A DNA stretch of 64,000 nucleotides from Streptomyces daqingensis (GTDB lineage: Bacteria > Actinomycetota > Actinomycetes > Streptomycetales > Streptomycetaceae): contig NZ_BMMP01000002.1 in assembly GCF_014645895.1 (NCBI RefSeq), forward strand, positions 372,001 to 436,000. The letters run 5' to 3'. The notes under the pieces are model-generated. The model was given only the letters and a program-made list of their open reading frames with translations, had not been told where the DNA came from and did no database searches. Each line of letters begins with the position of its first letter. Within the stretch, counting starts at the first letter, position 1. Below, piece by piece: positions 25,735-34,263 of this stretch. The position numbers and the translations under genes were made by a program.

Positions 25735-26172
25735 TCAGTCCAGGCAGAACTCGTTGCCCTCGGGGTCGGCCATGATGATGAAGCCGGCGCCGAGAGGGGG
25801 ATCCGGCTCATGGCGCGCGAGCCGTACGGCGCCGTGGCCGAGGAGCCGCTCGGCCTCCTCCTCCAGGGCCGCCATCCGCGCCTCGCCCTCCAGTCCGGGA
25901 GCGGTCCGCACGTCCAGGTGGACGCGGTTCTTGACCTGCTTGCCCTCCGGCACCCGCTGGAAGAACAGGCGCGGCCCGGAGCCGCCGGGGTCCACCACCG
26001 CGGAGGCGTCGTTGCGCTTCTCCTGCGGTACGCCCAGGGCTTCGAGCGCCTGGTCCCACGTGTCGTAGCCGGGGGGCGGGTCCTGCAGCCGGTAGCCGAG
26101 GGCCTCGGCCCAGAAGGCGGAAAGCGCTGCCGGGTCGGCGCAGTCGATGGTGATCTGGATGTCTCGGGCCAT
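25735..26172 (-). CDS. VOC (glyoxalase-like) family protein
   Basis: 145 aa. The pattern IQITIDCADPAALSAFWAEALGY, then NRVHLDV and a terminal MADPEGNEFCLD is the two-module vicinal-oxygen-chelate fold. The His/Glu positions suggest metal binding. It is encoded 1 nt after the DinB-like gene in one unit. Substrate unknown. Confidence 0.88.
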   Translation of the reverse strand: MARDIQITIDCADPAALSAFWAEALGYRLQDPPPGYDTWDQALEALGVPQEKRNDASAVVDPGGSGPRLFFQRVPEGKQVKNRVHLDVRTAPGLEGEARMAALEEEAERLLGHGAVRLARHEPDPPLGAGFIIMADPEGNEFCLD

Positions 26173-26173
26173 G

Positions 26174-26758
26174 TCAGTTCGCCTCCTGGCGGGACGGTCG
26201 GCGGGTGTGGGCGTAGAGGTCGCGGAGCAGGCAGACCTCGGCGAGGTGGTGGGTCAGCTCGCGGCTGATGTGCAGCACCAGGGCGGCCAGCGGACGCTCG
26301 GCGTACGGTCCCTCGGCCGCGCCGCACGGGCGCATGAGCCCGGCCTCCCCGAGGGAGGCCACTCCGGCCCGCCACGCGGCGTACTCGGAGTCGAGCTGGG
26401 CCAGCGCCTCGCCGGCGGTCGCCGCGTAGTCGAAGGACTGATAGTCGGCGGGCGCGCGGCCGAAGTGCGCGGCGTTGCGCACCGCGAGCACGCCGACGAT
26501 GACGTGGCCCAGCCGCCAGGCGATCGTCGTGAAGGGCGGCGGGTCGGGCTCCGGCGCGGCGAAGTCGATGGTCATGGCGCCGGAGCCGGCCTGCACGGGT
26601 GCGGTGCCCGTGCCGCGCGGCCGTACGCTCCAGCAGCCGGGCGCCGGCTCCCAGGTGTACTCGTCGTCGGTGAGCCCGTCGAGGCGGGGACGCAGGTGGT
26701 GGCTCCAGTGCCAGTCGATCTGCTCCCGGAGCAGGGGGTTCCAGGTCTGGTCGGTCAT
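26174..26758 (-). CDS. DinB-superfamily protein
   Basis: 194 aa. A four-helix bundle of the DinB_2 type: LLREQIDWHWSHHLRPRLDG, TIAWRLGHVIVGVL and the closing LVLHISRELTHHLAEVCLLRDL, with His residues positioned like the metal triad. Members are often mycothiol-dependent or of unknown function. ATG 26758 with GGAAGGGTGG; first of a two-gene unit with the VOC protein. Confidence 0.85.
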   Translation of the reverse strand: MTDQTWNPLLREQIDWHWSHHLRPRLDGLTDDEYTWEPAPGCWSVRPRGTGTAPVQAGSGAMTIDFAAPEPDPPPFTTIAWRLGHVIVGVLAVRNAAHFGRAPADYQSFDYAATAGEALAQLDSEYAAWRAGVASLGEAGLMRPCGAAEGPYAERPLAALVLHISRELTHHLAEVCLLRDLYAHTRRPSRQEAN

Positions 26759-26915
26759 GGCGCCCACCCTTCCGCACATTGCGGACAGGGGCGTTCCTCG
26801 ATCCGCCGGGCGGGGAAAACGCGTGACCCTCGGCGTGACGCCGCCCCATTACGGCCGACGGCTGCGGAACGGCGCGAGCCCGGCGGGCTGCCGACCGAGG
26901 GTCCCGACGGGATCC

Positions 26916-27938
26916 CTACTTGCTGTAGGCGAGCGACGCACTCTCGCCGTCGGCCTGCCTGGCCCCTCCGGAGGCGCGCACCTGCGGTGCCCTGGCCGCC
27001 CAGCGGCGGGAGACGAACGCGCAGACGATCAGCTGCATCTGGTGGAAGAGCATCAGCGGGAGCACGGCCAGCGCGGCGTGCGCCCCGAAGAGGACGCTGG
27101 CCATGGGCAGTCCGGCCGCCAGCGACTTGTTGGAGCCGGCGAAGAGGGTCACCACGCGGTCCTCGCGGGCGAAGCCCAGCCTGCCGGAGCCGTACCAGGT
27201 GAGCGCCAGCATCAGAGCCAGCAGCGCGGCCTCCACGCCGACGAGGGCGGTCATCCGCAGCGGCGTGATCTGCCCCCAGATCCCCTCGACGACGCCCTGG
27301 CTGAAGGCCGTGTAGACGACGAGCAGCACCGATCCCCGGTCGACGGCGCCGAGGACGCGCCGCCGCCGCGTGAGGAAGCCACCGATCCAGCGCCGCAGCA
27401 ACTGCCCGGCCAGGAACGGCGCGAGGAGCTGGCAGACGATGCCCACCAGCGCGTCGGCGCCGATCGCGGCGTGGCCGCCGATCAGCCAGGCCGCCAGGAG
27501 CGGCGTCGCGGCCATCCCGATGAGGCTGGAGTACGTCCCGGCGCAGATGGCCGCGGGCACGTTGCCGCGTGAGACGGAGGTGAAGGCGATGGAGGACTGG
27601 ACGGTGGACGGCACCAGGCACAGGAAGAGCAGCCCCGCCTGGAGCTCCGGCGTCAGCACGTACGGCACGAGCCCGTGCGTCGCCAGCCCCAGCAGCGGGA
27701 AGACCGCGAAGGTGCAGGCGGCGACCGTCAGATGCAGCCGCCAGTGCCGTACGCCCTGCAGCGCCTCCCGGGTGGAGAGCCGGGCGCCGTAGAGGAAGAA
27801 GATGAGCCCGACGGCGGCCTTGGTGCCCCAGCCGAGAGCGGTGGCGGCGCCGCCGCTCGCCGGCAGGAGGACGGCGAGGAGGACGGTGCCGAGAAGCAGT
27901 GCGATGTAGGGGTCGGCCAGTCGTGCCAGGCGGTGCAA
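26916..27938 (-). CDS. Bile acid:sodium symporter family (BASS) transporter
   Basis: 340 aa with nine to ten hydrophobic helices. Typical stretches: GLIFFLYGARLS, LVPSTVQSSIAFTSVSRGN and LFAGSNKSLAAGLPMASVLF. The family imports organic anions with Na+; substrate unknown. I chose TTG at 27938 because AGAGGGA lies about 6 nt away and the first helix follows at once; an upstream ATG would add an unlikely basic extension. Confidence 0.85.
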   Translation of the reverse strand: MHRLARLADPYIALLLGTVLLAVLLPASGGAATALGWGTKAAVGLIFFLYGARLSTREALQGVRHWRLHLTVAACTFAVFPLLGLATHGLVPYVLTPELQAGLLFLCLVPSTVQSSIAFTSVSRGNVPAAICAGTYSSLIGMAATPLLAAWLIGGHAAIGADALVGIVCQLLAPFLAGQLLRRWIGGFLTRRRRVLGAVDRGSVLLVVYTAFSQGVVEGIWGQITPLRMTALVGVEAALLALMLALTWYGSGRLGFAREDRVVTLFAGSNKSLAAGLPMASVLFGAHAALAVLPLMLFHQMQLIVCAFVSRRWAARAPQVRASGGARQADGESASLAYSK

Positions 27939-28405
27939 GGAATTCCCTCTGAAGGTGCGGCTGCTGCGTACGGACGCTTTCGCCGTACGGGCCGTGTGCA
28001 CCGGAACGGCGTGGCGCATCCCCGGGAATTGTATCGGCGCGGCCGGTGCACCCGGAGCGCGGAGAGGCCCTGCGGCCCGGTCCGTTCGGTGTGATGCGTC
28101 ACGGCACCGGGGAGCGCCCGCCGTATCCGGTGGGCGTGGGAGCACGGCGCCGGGCGGAGGCGATTCGCCCGGCGCCGGGGGGTTCGCGGCTTGCGCGCGT
28201 CACGTGTACTGAGCGACCGGTTTGCTCGGGGAGGTTCAGTGCAGAAACGTCGCGCGGGGTGCAACAACCTGGGAACGAGTTTCCGGAATGCCCGCATATG
28301 CCGGGGTTGTTGGAAACGGCACCCCTCCCCACCAGCCGTTTCATCGGATACGGTCGCTCGCGCTGTGCAATACAGCTGTGCACTGCGTGTCGAGGAGCAG
28401 AACCA
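27939..28405. promoter_or_regulatory. Divergent intergenic region, BASS transporter / acyl-CoA ligase
   Basis: 467 nt without a gene, holding divergent promoters. A near-palindrome GTGATGCGTCAC lies at 28091-28102 and resembles the palindrome at 16023-16036. The stretch before 28400 is less GC-rich. No reliable promoter boxes were identified. Confidence 0.45.
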
Positions 28406-30232
28406 TTGCGCGAGTTCACCGTCCCGGCTGTGGCGCCCACGCCCCAAGTTGGGGGGCTGGCCGACGCCATTTTCGACTATGCCACCGAGGACCCCGACCG
28501 AGTCGCGCTGTGCCGTAAGGATTCAGCGGGGCAGTGGCAGGACGTGACCGCCGCCGAGTTCCGCGACCAGGTGCTGGCCGTGGCCAAGGGGCTGCTGGCC
28601 GAGGGGGTCCGCTTCGGGGACCGGGTCGCCCTGATGTCCCGCACGCGCTACGAGTGGACTCTCCTCGACTTCGCGCTGTGGTCCATCGGCGCCCAGATCG
28701 TGCCCATCTACCCCACCTCCTCCGCCGAGCAGGTCTGCTGGATGATGCACGACGCGGAGGTCGCCGCGGCCATCGTCGAGCACGAGGACCACGCCATGAC
28801 GGTGGGCTCCGTGATCAACCGGCTGCCGCGGCTGAAGCGGCTGTGGCAGCTGGACGCGCAGGCGGAGAAGGAACTCATGGCCGCCGGCACCCACCTCGAC
28901 GACGACATCGTCCACCGCCACCGGCTCGCCGTCACCCCGGACTCGACGGCCACGATCATCTACACCTCGGGCACGACGGGACGCCCCAAGGGCTGCGTGC
29001 TCACGCACGCGAACTTCCTCGCCGACTCCGACGCCCTGATCCACCGCTACCAGGAGGTCTTCAGCTCCAAGCCGGGCGAACCGCCCTCGCTGCTGCTCTT
29101 CCTGCCGCTCGCGCACGTCTTCGGGCGGATGGTGCAGCTGGTGTGCATCCGCGCGAAGCTGAAGCTGGCGCACCAGCCCGTCATGGCGGCCGAGGCGCTG
29201 CTGCCGGACCTGGAGTCGTTCAAGCCGACGTTCATGCTCGCCGTGCCGCACCTGTTCGAGAAGATCTTCCAGGCGTCGCGCCGCAAGGCCGAACTCGAGG
29301 GCAAGCTCGGCCCGTTCGAGAAGGCGGTGGACGTGGCGGTGCGCTACGCGGAGGCGGTCGAGCACAAGACCTTCCGCACGGGCCCCGGCCCGAGCCCGGC
29401 CCTGCGGATCAAGCACCAGCTCTTCGACACCCTCGTCTACAGCAAGCTCCGCGACGCCATGGGCGGCCGCTGCCACGCGGCGATGTCGGGCGGCTCGGCG
29501 ATGGAGCGGCGCCTCGGGCTCTTCTTCGACGGCATCGGCATGCGCATCTACGAGGGCTACGGCCTGACGGAGACCAGCGCCGGAGCCTGCGTCAACCCGC
29601 CCGACAAGACCAAGTTCGGCACCGTCGGCCAGCCCCTGCCCGGCACGACGGTGCACATCGCCGACGACGGAGAGGTGTGGCTGCGCGGCGGCCAGGTCTT
29701 CCAGGGCTACCTCAACAACCCCAAGGGCACGGACGAGGCGCTGCACGACGGCTGGCTCGCGACCGGCGACCTCGGCTCGCTCGACGAGGACGGCTACCTG
29801 ACGATCACGGGTCGCAAGAAGGAGATCCTGGTCACCTCGAACGGCAAGAGCGTCTCCCCCGGTGTCCTGGAGGAGCGCGTCCGCGCGCACCCCCTGGTCG
29901 CCCAGTGCATCGTCGTCGGCAACGACCGCCCGTACGTCTCGGCTCTCGTCACCCTCGACCCCGACGCCGTCTCGCACTGGCTGGCGATGCGGGAGAAGCC
30001 GGAGATGCGGGCGCAGGAGCTGGTGCGCGACCCGGACCTCGAGACCGAGGTGCGCCGGGCCGTCGTGGCCGCCAACACGCAGGTCTCGCAGGCCGAGTCG
30101 ATCAGGACCTTCCGGATACTGGCCGCGCAGTTCACCGAGGAGCACGGCTTCGTCACCCCGTCGCTGAAGCTGAAGCGGAAGGCGATCGAGACCGCCTACG
30201 CGGTGGAGATCGAAGCCCTGTACCAGCACTGA
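28406..30232 (+). CDS. AMP-dependent long-chain fatty-acyl-CoA ligase
   Basis: 608 aa, normal for the LACS/FadD15-type. AMP-binding P-loop YTSGTTGRPKG at 186-196, the GYGLTETSAG motif, the hinge TGDLGSLDEDGYLTITGRKKE and the C-terminal Lys region TPSLKLKRK. It activates a fatty acid to acyl-CoA at the cytoplasmic face. TTG start with GAGGAG about 9 nt upstream. No transcriptional partner is obvious. Confidence 0.93.
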   Translation: MREFTVPAVAPTPQVGGLADAIFDYATEDPDRVALCRKDSAGQWQDVTAAEFRDQVLAVAKGLLAEGVRFGDRVALMSRTRYEWTLLDFALWSIGAQIVPIYPTSSAEQVCWMMHDAEVAAAIVEHEDHAMTVGSVINRLPRLKRLWQLDAQAEKELMAAGTHLDDDIVHRHRLAVTPDSTATIIYTSGTTGRPKGCVLTHANFLADSDALIHRYQEVFSSKPGEPPSLLLFLPLAHVFGRMVQLVCIRAKLKLAHQPVMAAEALLPDLESFKPTFMLAVPHLFEKIFQASRRKAELEGKLGPFEKAVDVAVRYAEAVEHKTFRTGPGPSPALRIKHQLFDTLVYSKLRDAMGGRCHAAMSGGSAMERRLGLFFDGIGMRIYEGYGLTETSAGACVNPPDKTKFGTVGQPLPGTTVHIADDGEVWLRGGQVFQGYLNNPKGTDEALHDGWLATGDLGSLDEDGYLTITGRKKEILVTSNGKSVSPGVLEERVRAHPLVAQCIVVGNDRPYVSALVTLDPDAVSHWLAMREKPEMRAQELVRDPDLETEVRRAVVAANTQVSQAESIRTFRILAAQFTEEHGFVTPSLKLKRKAIETAYAVEIEALYQH

Positions 30233-30351
30233 CCGCAGGTGGGGCGGTGCTCAAAGCCGAACAGGAATGCCCTGTCGCGGATGATCGTTGAGTCATGTGG
30301 AAGAAGGAACCCGAACCACTGACCCCGATCCGACGTGAGGACCGAAAGCTC

Positions 30352-31188
30352 GTGAGCAACGTTCCCGCCATCACCCTGAACAACGGCAGCGTCATGCCGC
30401 AGCTCGGCTTCGGCGTCTGGCAGGTGCCCGACGACGAGGCGGCGCGCGCCGTGGGCACGGCGCTCGAAGCGGGTTACCGCAGCATCGACACGGCGGCCGT
30501 CTACGAGAACGAGCGCGGCACCGGCCAGGGCATCGCCGCGTCCGGCGTGCCGCGCGAGGACGTCTTCGTGACGACCAAGCTGTGGAACTCCGAACAGGGC
30601 CACGACTCCACCCTGCGCGCTTTCGACGCTTCGCTGGAGCGGCTCGGGCTGGACTACGTCGACCTGTACCTCATCCACTGGCCCATGCCGGACACCGGCA
30701 AGTACGTGGACACCTGGAAGGCGTTCGAGAAGATCTACGCGGAGGGCAGGGCGAAGGCCGTCGGCGTCTCGAACTTCCACGAGCCGCACCTGCGGCGGCT
30801 GCTGGAGGAGACCGGCACCGTCCCGGCCCTCAACCAGGTCGAGCTCCACCCGCATCTCCAGCAGAGCGCTCTGCGCGCGTTCCACGCGGAGCACGGCATC
30901 GCGACGGAGGCCTGGTCCCCGCTGGGCCAGGGCAAGGAGCTCCTGCAGGAGCCGAAGCTGAAGGCGGTCGCCGAGAAGCACGGCAAGACGGCGGCTCAGG
31001 TGGTCCTGCGCTGGCACCTCCAGGTGGGCAACGTCGTGATCCCGAAGTCCGTCACGCCCGCCCGCATCAGGGAGAACATCGACGTCTTCGACTTCGAGCT
31101 GGACGCGGGAGACCTGGAGGCCGTCGCCGGCCTCGACTCCGGCACCCGGCTGGGGCCCGACCCGGACTCGATGCACTTCACCGGCTGA
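30352..31188 (+). CDS. Aldo/keto reductase
   Basis: 278 aa. It has the AKR fold with the tetrad visible in RSIDTAAVYENE (Asp, Tyr), TTKLW (Lys) and LYLIHWP (His), plus the NADPH-binding IPKSVTPARIRENI. It belongs to the 2,5-diketogluconate-reductase-like group. GTG 30352 matches the usual family start (VPAITLNNG); a longer reading from ATG 30295 is possible. A long hairpin follows. Confidence 0.92.
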   Translation: MSNVPAITLNNGSVMPQLGFGVWQVPDDEAARAVGTALEAGYRSIDTAAVYENERGTGQGIAASGVPREDVFVTTKLWNSEQGHDSTLRAFDASLERLGLDYVDLYLIHWPMPDTGKYVDTWKAFEKIYAEGRAKAVGVSNFHEPHLRRLLEETGTVPALNQVELHPHLQQSALRAFHAEHGIATEAWSPLGQGKELLQEPKLKAVAEKHGKTAAQVVLRWHLQVGNVVIPKSVTPARIRENIDVFDFELDAGDLEAVAGLDSGTRLGPDPDSMHFTG

Positions 31189-31233
31189 CCGCCGGGCGCA
31201 GAGCGCGCCTGCAGATCCGACGCCGACCGCACC

Positions 31234-31284
31234 ACGGCCGGACGCCGCTTCCCCATGCACCACCGGGGAGCGGCGTCCGGCCGT
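31234..31284. terminator. Terminator after aldo/keto reductase
   Basis: 20-bp stem with one bulged T, arms 31234-31254 and 31265-31284, 10-nt loop. It separates the aldo/keto reductase from the protease gene, on the same strand. Confidence 0.85.
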
Positions 31285-31421
31285 CGCGCTGTGTGCCCCT
31301 CCTCCGGGCGGCCGGCGGCGTGCGGCCATCTGGTCCACGCACAGGTGGTGCCGCCCGCACCGCGGCCGGACGCTGAAGCATGGGCCGGTCACGCCCGTGC
31401 ACCAGCGAACGAGGAGAGCGC

Positions 31422-32597
31422 ATGCCCCGTAAGGTCCCTGTCCTCGCCGCCACGGCCATGGCCGTCGGCGCCCTCGCCATCGGCTCCCTGCCCGCCGCCG
31501 CAGAGCCCTCTCCCCCCGGGCAGTCGCCCACCGGCGACACGGCCCCGGCCCCCGAGGTGGCCCCCGGGATGCTCAAGAGCATCAGCCGCGACCTGGGGAT
31601 CACCACGTCCCAGGCCAGGACGAGGCTCGTCAACGAGCGGAAGGCCGCGGCCGTGGAGAAGTCCCTCCGCGAGCGGCTCGGGTCCCGCTACGGGGGCGCC
31701 TGGGTCACCGGGTCGACGTCGAAGCTGACCGTCGCCACGACCGACCGGCGCGACACCCGCGTGATCACCGCCGCCGGCGCCGCAGCCGAGGTCGTCGCGC
31801 ACAGCCTCGCCGAGCTGGAGGCCGCCAAGCAGGCCCTGGACCGTACGGCGCTGAAGCGGACGCCGCGCGCCACGTCCGTGTGGGCGGTGGACGTGCAGTC
31901 CAACAGCGTGCTCGTACGGGCGGGGCAGCCCGCCGCCGCCAAGGACTTCCTCACCAGGAGCGGCGCGGCACCGGAACTCGTCCGTGTGACGCAGTCCGCG
32001 GAGCGGCCCCGTCTCTACGCGGAGGACCTGCGCGGCGGGGAGGCGTACTACTCCAACGGTTCCACGCGCTGCTCGATCGGTTTCGCCGTCACCAAGGGCG
32101 GCAAGGACGGCTTCCTGACCGCCGGGCACTGCGGCAAGGCGGGTGCGAAGACCACGGGCCACAACCGGGCGGCGCAGGGCACCGTACGGGCCCGCTCGTT
32201 CCCCGGCAACGACTACGGGTGGGTCGAGGCCGACAGCGGCTGGCGGGCGACGCCGTACGTGAAGGGCACGGGCGGCGCGAACGTGACCGTCTCCGGGTCG
32301 CAGCAGATGCCGCCCGGCTCGTCCGTGTGCCGCTCCGGCTCCACGAGCGGCTGGCGCTGCGGCACGATCGAGCAGCACGGGGCCACCATCACGTACGAGG
32401 AAGGCACCGTCGAGGGGCTGACCCGCAGCACCGTCTGCGCCGAACCCGGCGACTCCGGCGGCCCGTTCATCTCCAGCGACCAGGCCCAGGGGACGACGTC
32501 CGGCGGTTCGGGCGACTGCTCCCTCGGAGGCACGACGTACTACCAGCCGGTGAGCGAGCCGCTGAAGAAGTACGGCCTCACCCTGAAGACGGGCTGA
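31422..32597 (+). CDS. Secreted S1-family serine protease with alpha-lytic-type propeptide
   Basis: 391 aa preproprotein. A signal peptide ends near AAA at 25-27; a propeptide with alpha-lytic-protease-like features spans to about residue 200; the mature chymotrypsin fold follows, similar in size to S. griseus proteases A/B. The catalytic triad is His236 (TAGHC), Asp264 (GNDYGWV) and Ser345 (GDSGGP). Disulfide Cys pairs surround His236 and Ser345. ATG 31422 has GAGGAGAG upstream. Extracellular protein degradation is expected. Confidence 0.95.
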   Translation: MPRKVPVLAATAMAVGALAIGSLPAAAEPSPPGQSPTGDTAPAPEVAPGMLKSISRDLGITTSQARTRLVNERKAAAVEKSLRERLGSRYGGAWVTGSTSKLTVATTDRRDTRVITAAGAAAEVVAHSLAELEAAKQALDRTALKRTPRATSVWAVDVQSNSVLVRAGQPAAAKDFLTRSGAAPELVRVTQSAERPRLYAEDLRGGEAYYSNGSTRCSIGFAVTKGGKDGFLTAGHCGKAGAKTTGHNRAAQGTVRARSFPGNDYGWVEADSGWRATPYVKGTGGANVTVSGSQQMPPGSSVCRSGSTSGWRCGTIEQHGATITYEEGTVEGLTRSTVCAEPGDSGGPFISSDQAQGTTSGGSGDCSLGGTTYYQPVSEPLKKYGLTLKTG

Positions 32598-32615
32598 GCG
32601 CGAGGACGGGACCTT

Positions 32616-32650
32616 CCGGCCCGGCCGCTCCGACGGGCGGCCGGGTCCGG
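32616..32650. terminator. Terminator after protease gene
   Basis: 13-bp GC-rich stem with one bulge, arms 32616-32628 and 32637-32650, 8-nt loop, about 20 nt after the protease stop and before the convergent pterin dehydratase gene. Confidence 0.7.
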
Positions 32651-32738
32651 TACGTCCACTCCCCGGCACGTCCGCACTCGTGGGCAGCGCACGGCCGGGC
32701 GGCTGCTCCTCCCGGTCGGCTGCCGGGCCGGACAGCGG

Positions 32739-33044
32739 TCAGCTCGCGCCGTGCCCGGGGGCGATCTCCTCGATACGGCGTGCCAGTTGGACGTCCTTGT
32801 CCGTGACCTTCCCGCCGGCGCTGTGGGTGTTCACCGTCACCGAGAGCTTGCTGTAGCCCAGCGACATCTCCGAGTGGTGGTTCAACTCCTCCTGGATGGC
32901 GGCCACATGGACGACCATGGCCGCGGCCGGCAGGTGCTTGGCGAAGGAGTACGTACGCGAGATGCTCTCGCCGTCCGTCGTCCAGCCGGGGAGCCCGGCC
33001 AGTGCTTCCTCGGTCTGCTGCCGGCTCAGAGCTTCAGGTGCCAT
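32739..33044 (-). CDS. 4a-hydroxytetrahydrobiopterin (pterin-4a-carbinolamine) dehydratase
   Basis: 101 aa, full family length. The active-site EELNHHSEMSLGYSKLSV and the C-terminal THSAGGKVTDKDVQLARRIEEI are diagnostic. It dehydrates pterin-4a-carbinolamine during aromatic amino acid hydroxylation. GAAGGA lies upstream of the ATG. Divergent from the MmyB-like regulator, 106 nt apart; no hydroxylase gene is nearby. Confidence 0.93.
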   Translation of the reverse strand: MAPEALSRQQTEEALAGLPGWTTDGESISRTYSFAKHLPAAAMVVHVAAIQEELNHHSEMSLGYSKLSVTVNTHSAGGKVTDKDVQLARRIEEIAPGHGAS

Positions 33045-33138
33045 GGGGTTCCCGCTTCCTTCTCTCGAGGTCTGACGCCAGGGTAGGAGCCCGCCGCCTC
33101 CCGTGCCCGGCGGACGGCCCGCGGCACCGCACGCGCCG

Positions 33139-33144
33139 TAGACT
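33139..33144 (+). promoter_or_regulatory. Leaderless-type -10 box
   Basis: TAGACT, 6 nt before the ATG at 33151 and with no Shine-Dalgarno: the same layout as at 59410 and 60251. Confidence 0.55.
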
Positions 33145-33150
33145 CGGCGC

Positions 33151-34038
33151 ATGACGAACGCCCGGCCGGCTGCCGCAGGAGAGCACGGCCGCGGCCCCGC
33201 AGCCGGACCGGGCGGGGGTACCGGGGACGGCCCGGGCTCCCAGGGCCAACTGGGCGCCGCACGCGGCGCGGTGGGCCCGATGCTGCGCCGCTGGCGCGAG
33301 CGTGCGGGGCTCAGCCAGCTCGAACTCGCCCTGCGCGCCGACTCGTCCAGCCGTCACATCAGCTTCGTCGAGACGGGCCGCGCCGTACCCGGAAAGGACA
33401 CGCTGCTACGGCTCGCCGAGCATCTGGACGTCCCCGTCAGGGAGCGCAACTCGCTGCTGCTGGCGGCCGGTTACGCACCGCACTACCCCACGACGCCGGC
33501 ACGCTCCCCCGCCCTCGACGCGCTCCGCGCCGACCTGGAGCGGACGGTCACGGCCTACGAGCCGTACCCGGCGCTCGCCGTCGACGGTACGTACGAGGTG
33601 ATCGCGGCCAACCGCGGCATCGCGATGCTGCTGGAGGGCGTCCCCGGCGAACTGCTCGCGCCGCCGCTCAACGCCATGCGCGTCACCCTCCACCCCGAGG
33701 GTCTGGCACCGCGCATCCTCAACTTCCGGGAGTGGCGCGGCCATCTGCTGCGGCAGATGGAACGGCAGCTCGCGCTGGTCCGGTCCGGGGAGCTGCGCCG
33801 GCTGTACGAGGAGGTCTCGGCGTACCCGCTGCCGCCGGGCGGCGAGGAGAGCGCGGGCGGCGACAGCCCCTTCGCGCTGCCGCTCGTCATCGGGCACGAG
33901 GGCCGCCGGCTCTCGTTCCTCTCGACGATCACCACCTTCAACACACCGGTGGACGTGACCGTCTCGGAACTGGCGGTGGAGGCGTTCCTGCCGGCCGGGC
34001 CCGAGACGGCCCGGGAGCTGCGCCGGCTCCTGCCGTAG
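33151..34038 (+). CDS. Helix-turn-helix regulator with MmyB-like ligand-binding domain
   Basis: 295 aa. A Gly/Ala-rich N-terminus of ~40 residues precedes an XRE-type helix-turn-helix (ERAGLSQLELALRADSSSRHIS) and a PAS-like MmyB ligand domain (YPALAVDGTYEVIAANRGIAMLL, LNFREWRGHLLRQME). Such regulators are numerous in actinomycetes and usually control a neighbouring oxidoreductase; here no such partner is adjacent. The ATG appears leaderless. Confidence 0.9.
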   Translation: MTNARPAAAGEHGRGPAAGPGGGTGDGPGSQGQLGAARGAVGPMLRRWRERAGLSQLELALRADSSSRHISFVETGRAVPGKDTLLRLAEHLDVPVRERNSLLLAAGYAPHYPTTPARSPALDALRADLERTVTAYEPYPALAVDGTYEVIAANRGIAMLLEGVPGELLAPPLNAMRVTLHPEGLAPRILNFREWRGHLLRQMERQLALVRSGELRRLYEEVSAYPLPPGGEESAGGDSPFALPLVIGHEGRRLSFLSTITTFNTPVDVTVSELAVEAFLPAGPETARELRRLLP

Positions 34039-34186
34039 CGCGCGAACTCGCGCCGCATACGGGCAGTCGGACGTCCGGGCAGGGATGCGCCCCGCCCGGC
34101 GCGTTCCGGGCCCCGGGGGAGAAGATTCGCCGCACCCGTTGACACCCCGCATAGCCATCCGATTAAGTGCAGGCATTGCGCGGGAG

Positions 34187-34200
34187 TTAAAGCGGTTTAA
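34187..34200. promoter_or_regulatory. LacI-type operator before the CUT1/GH130/GH13 operon
   Basis: TTAAAGCGGTTTAA is an inverted repeat with the central CG typical of LacI-family operators, in an AT-rich island 64 nt before the LacI-type gene. It probably mediates autoregulation of the whole operon. Confidence 0.65.
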
Positions 34201-34263
34201 ACGCAACATAACGCCCGTCACCACGCATTTGGCCAACCGCCGACGCAGAGACAGGCCCGCTCC

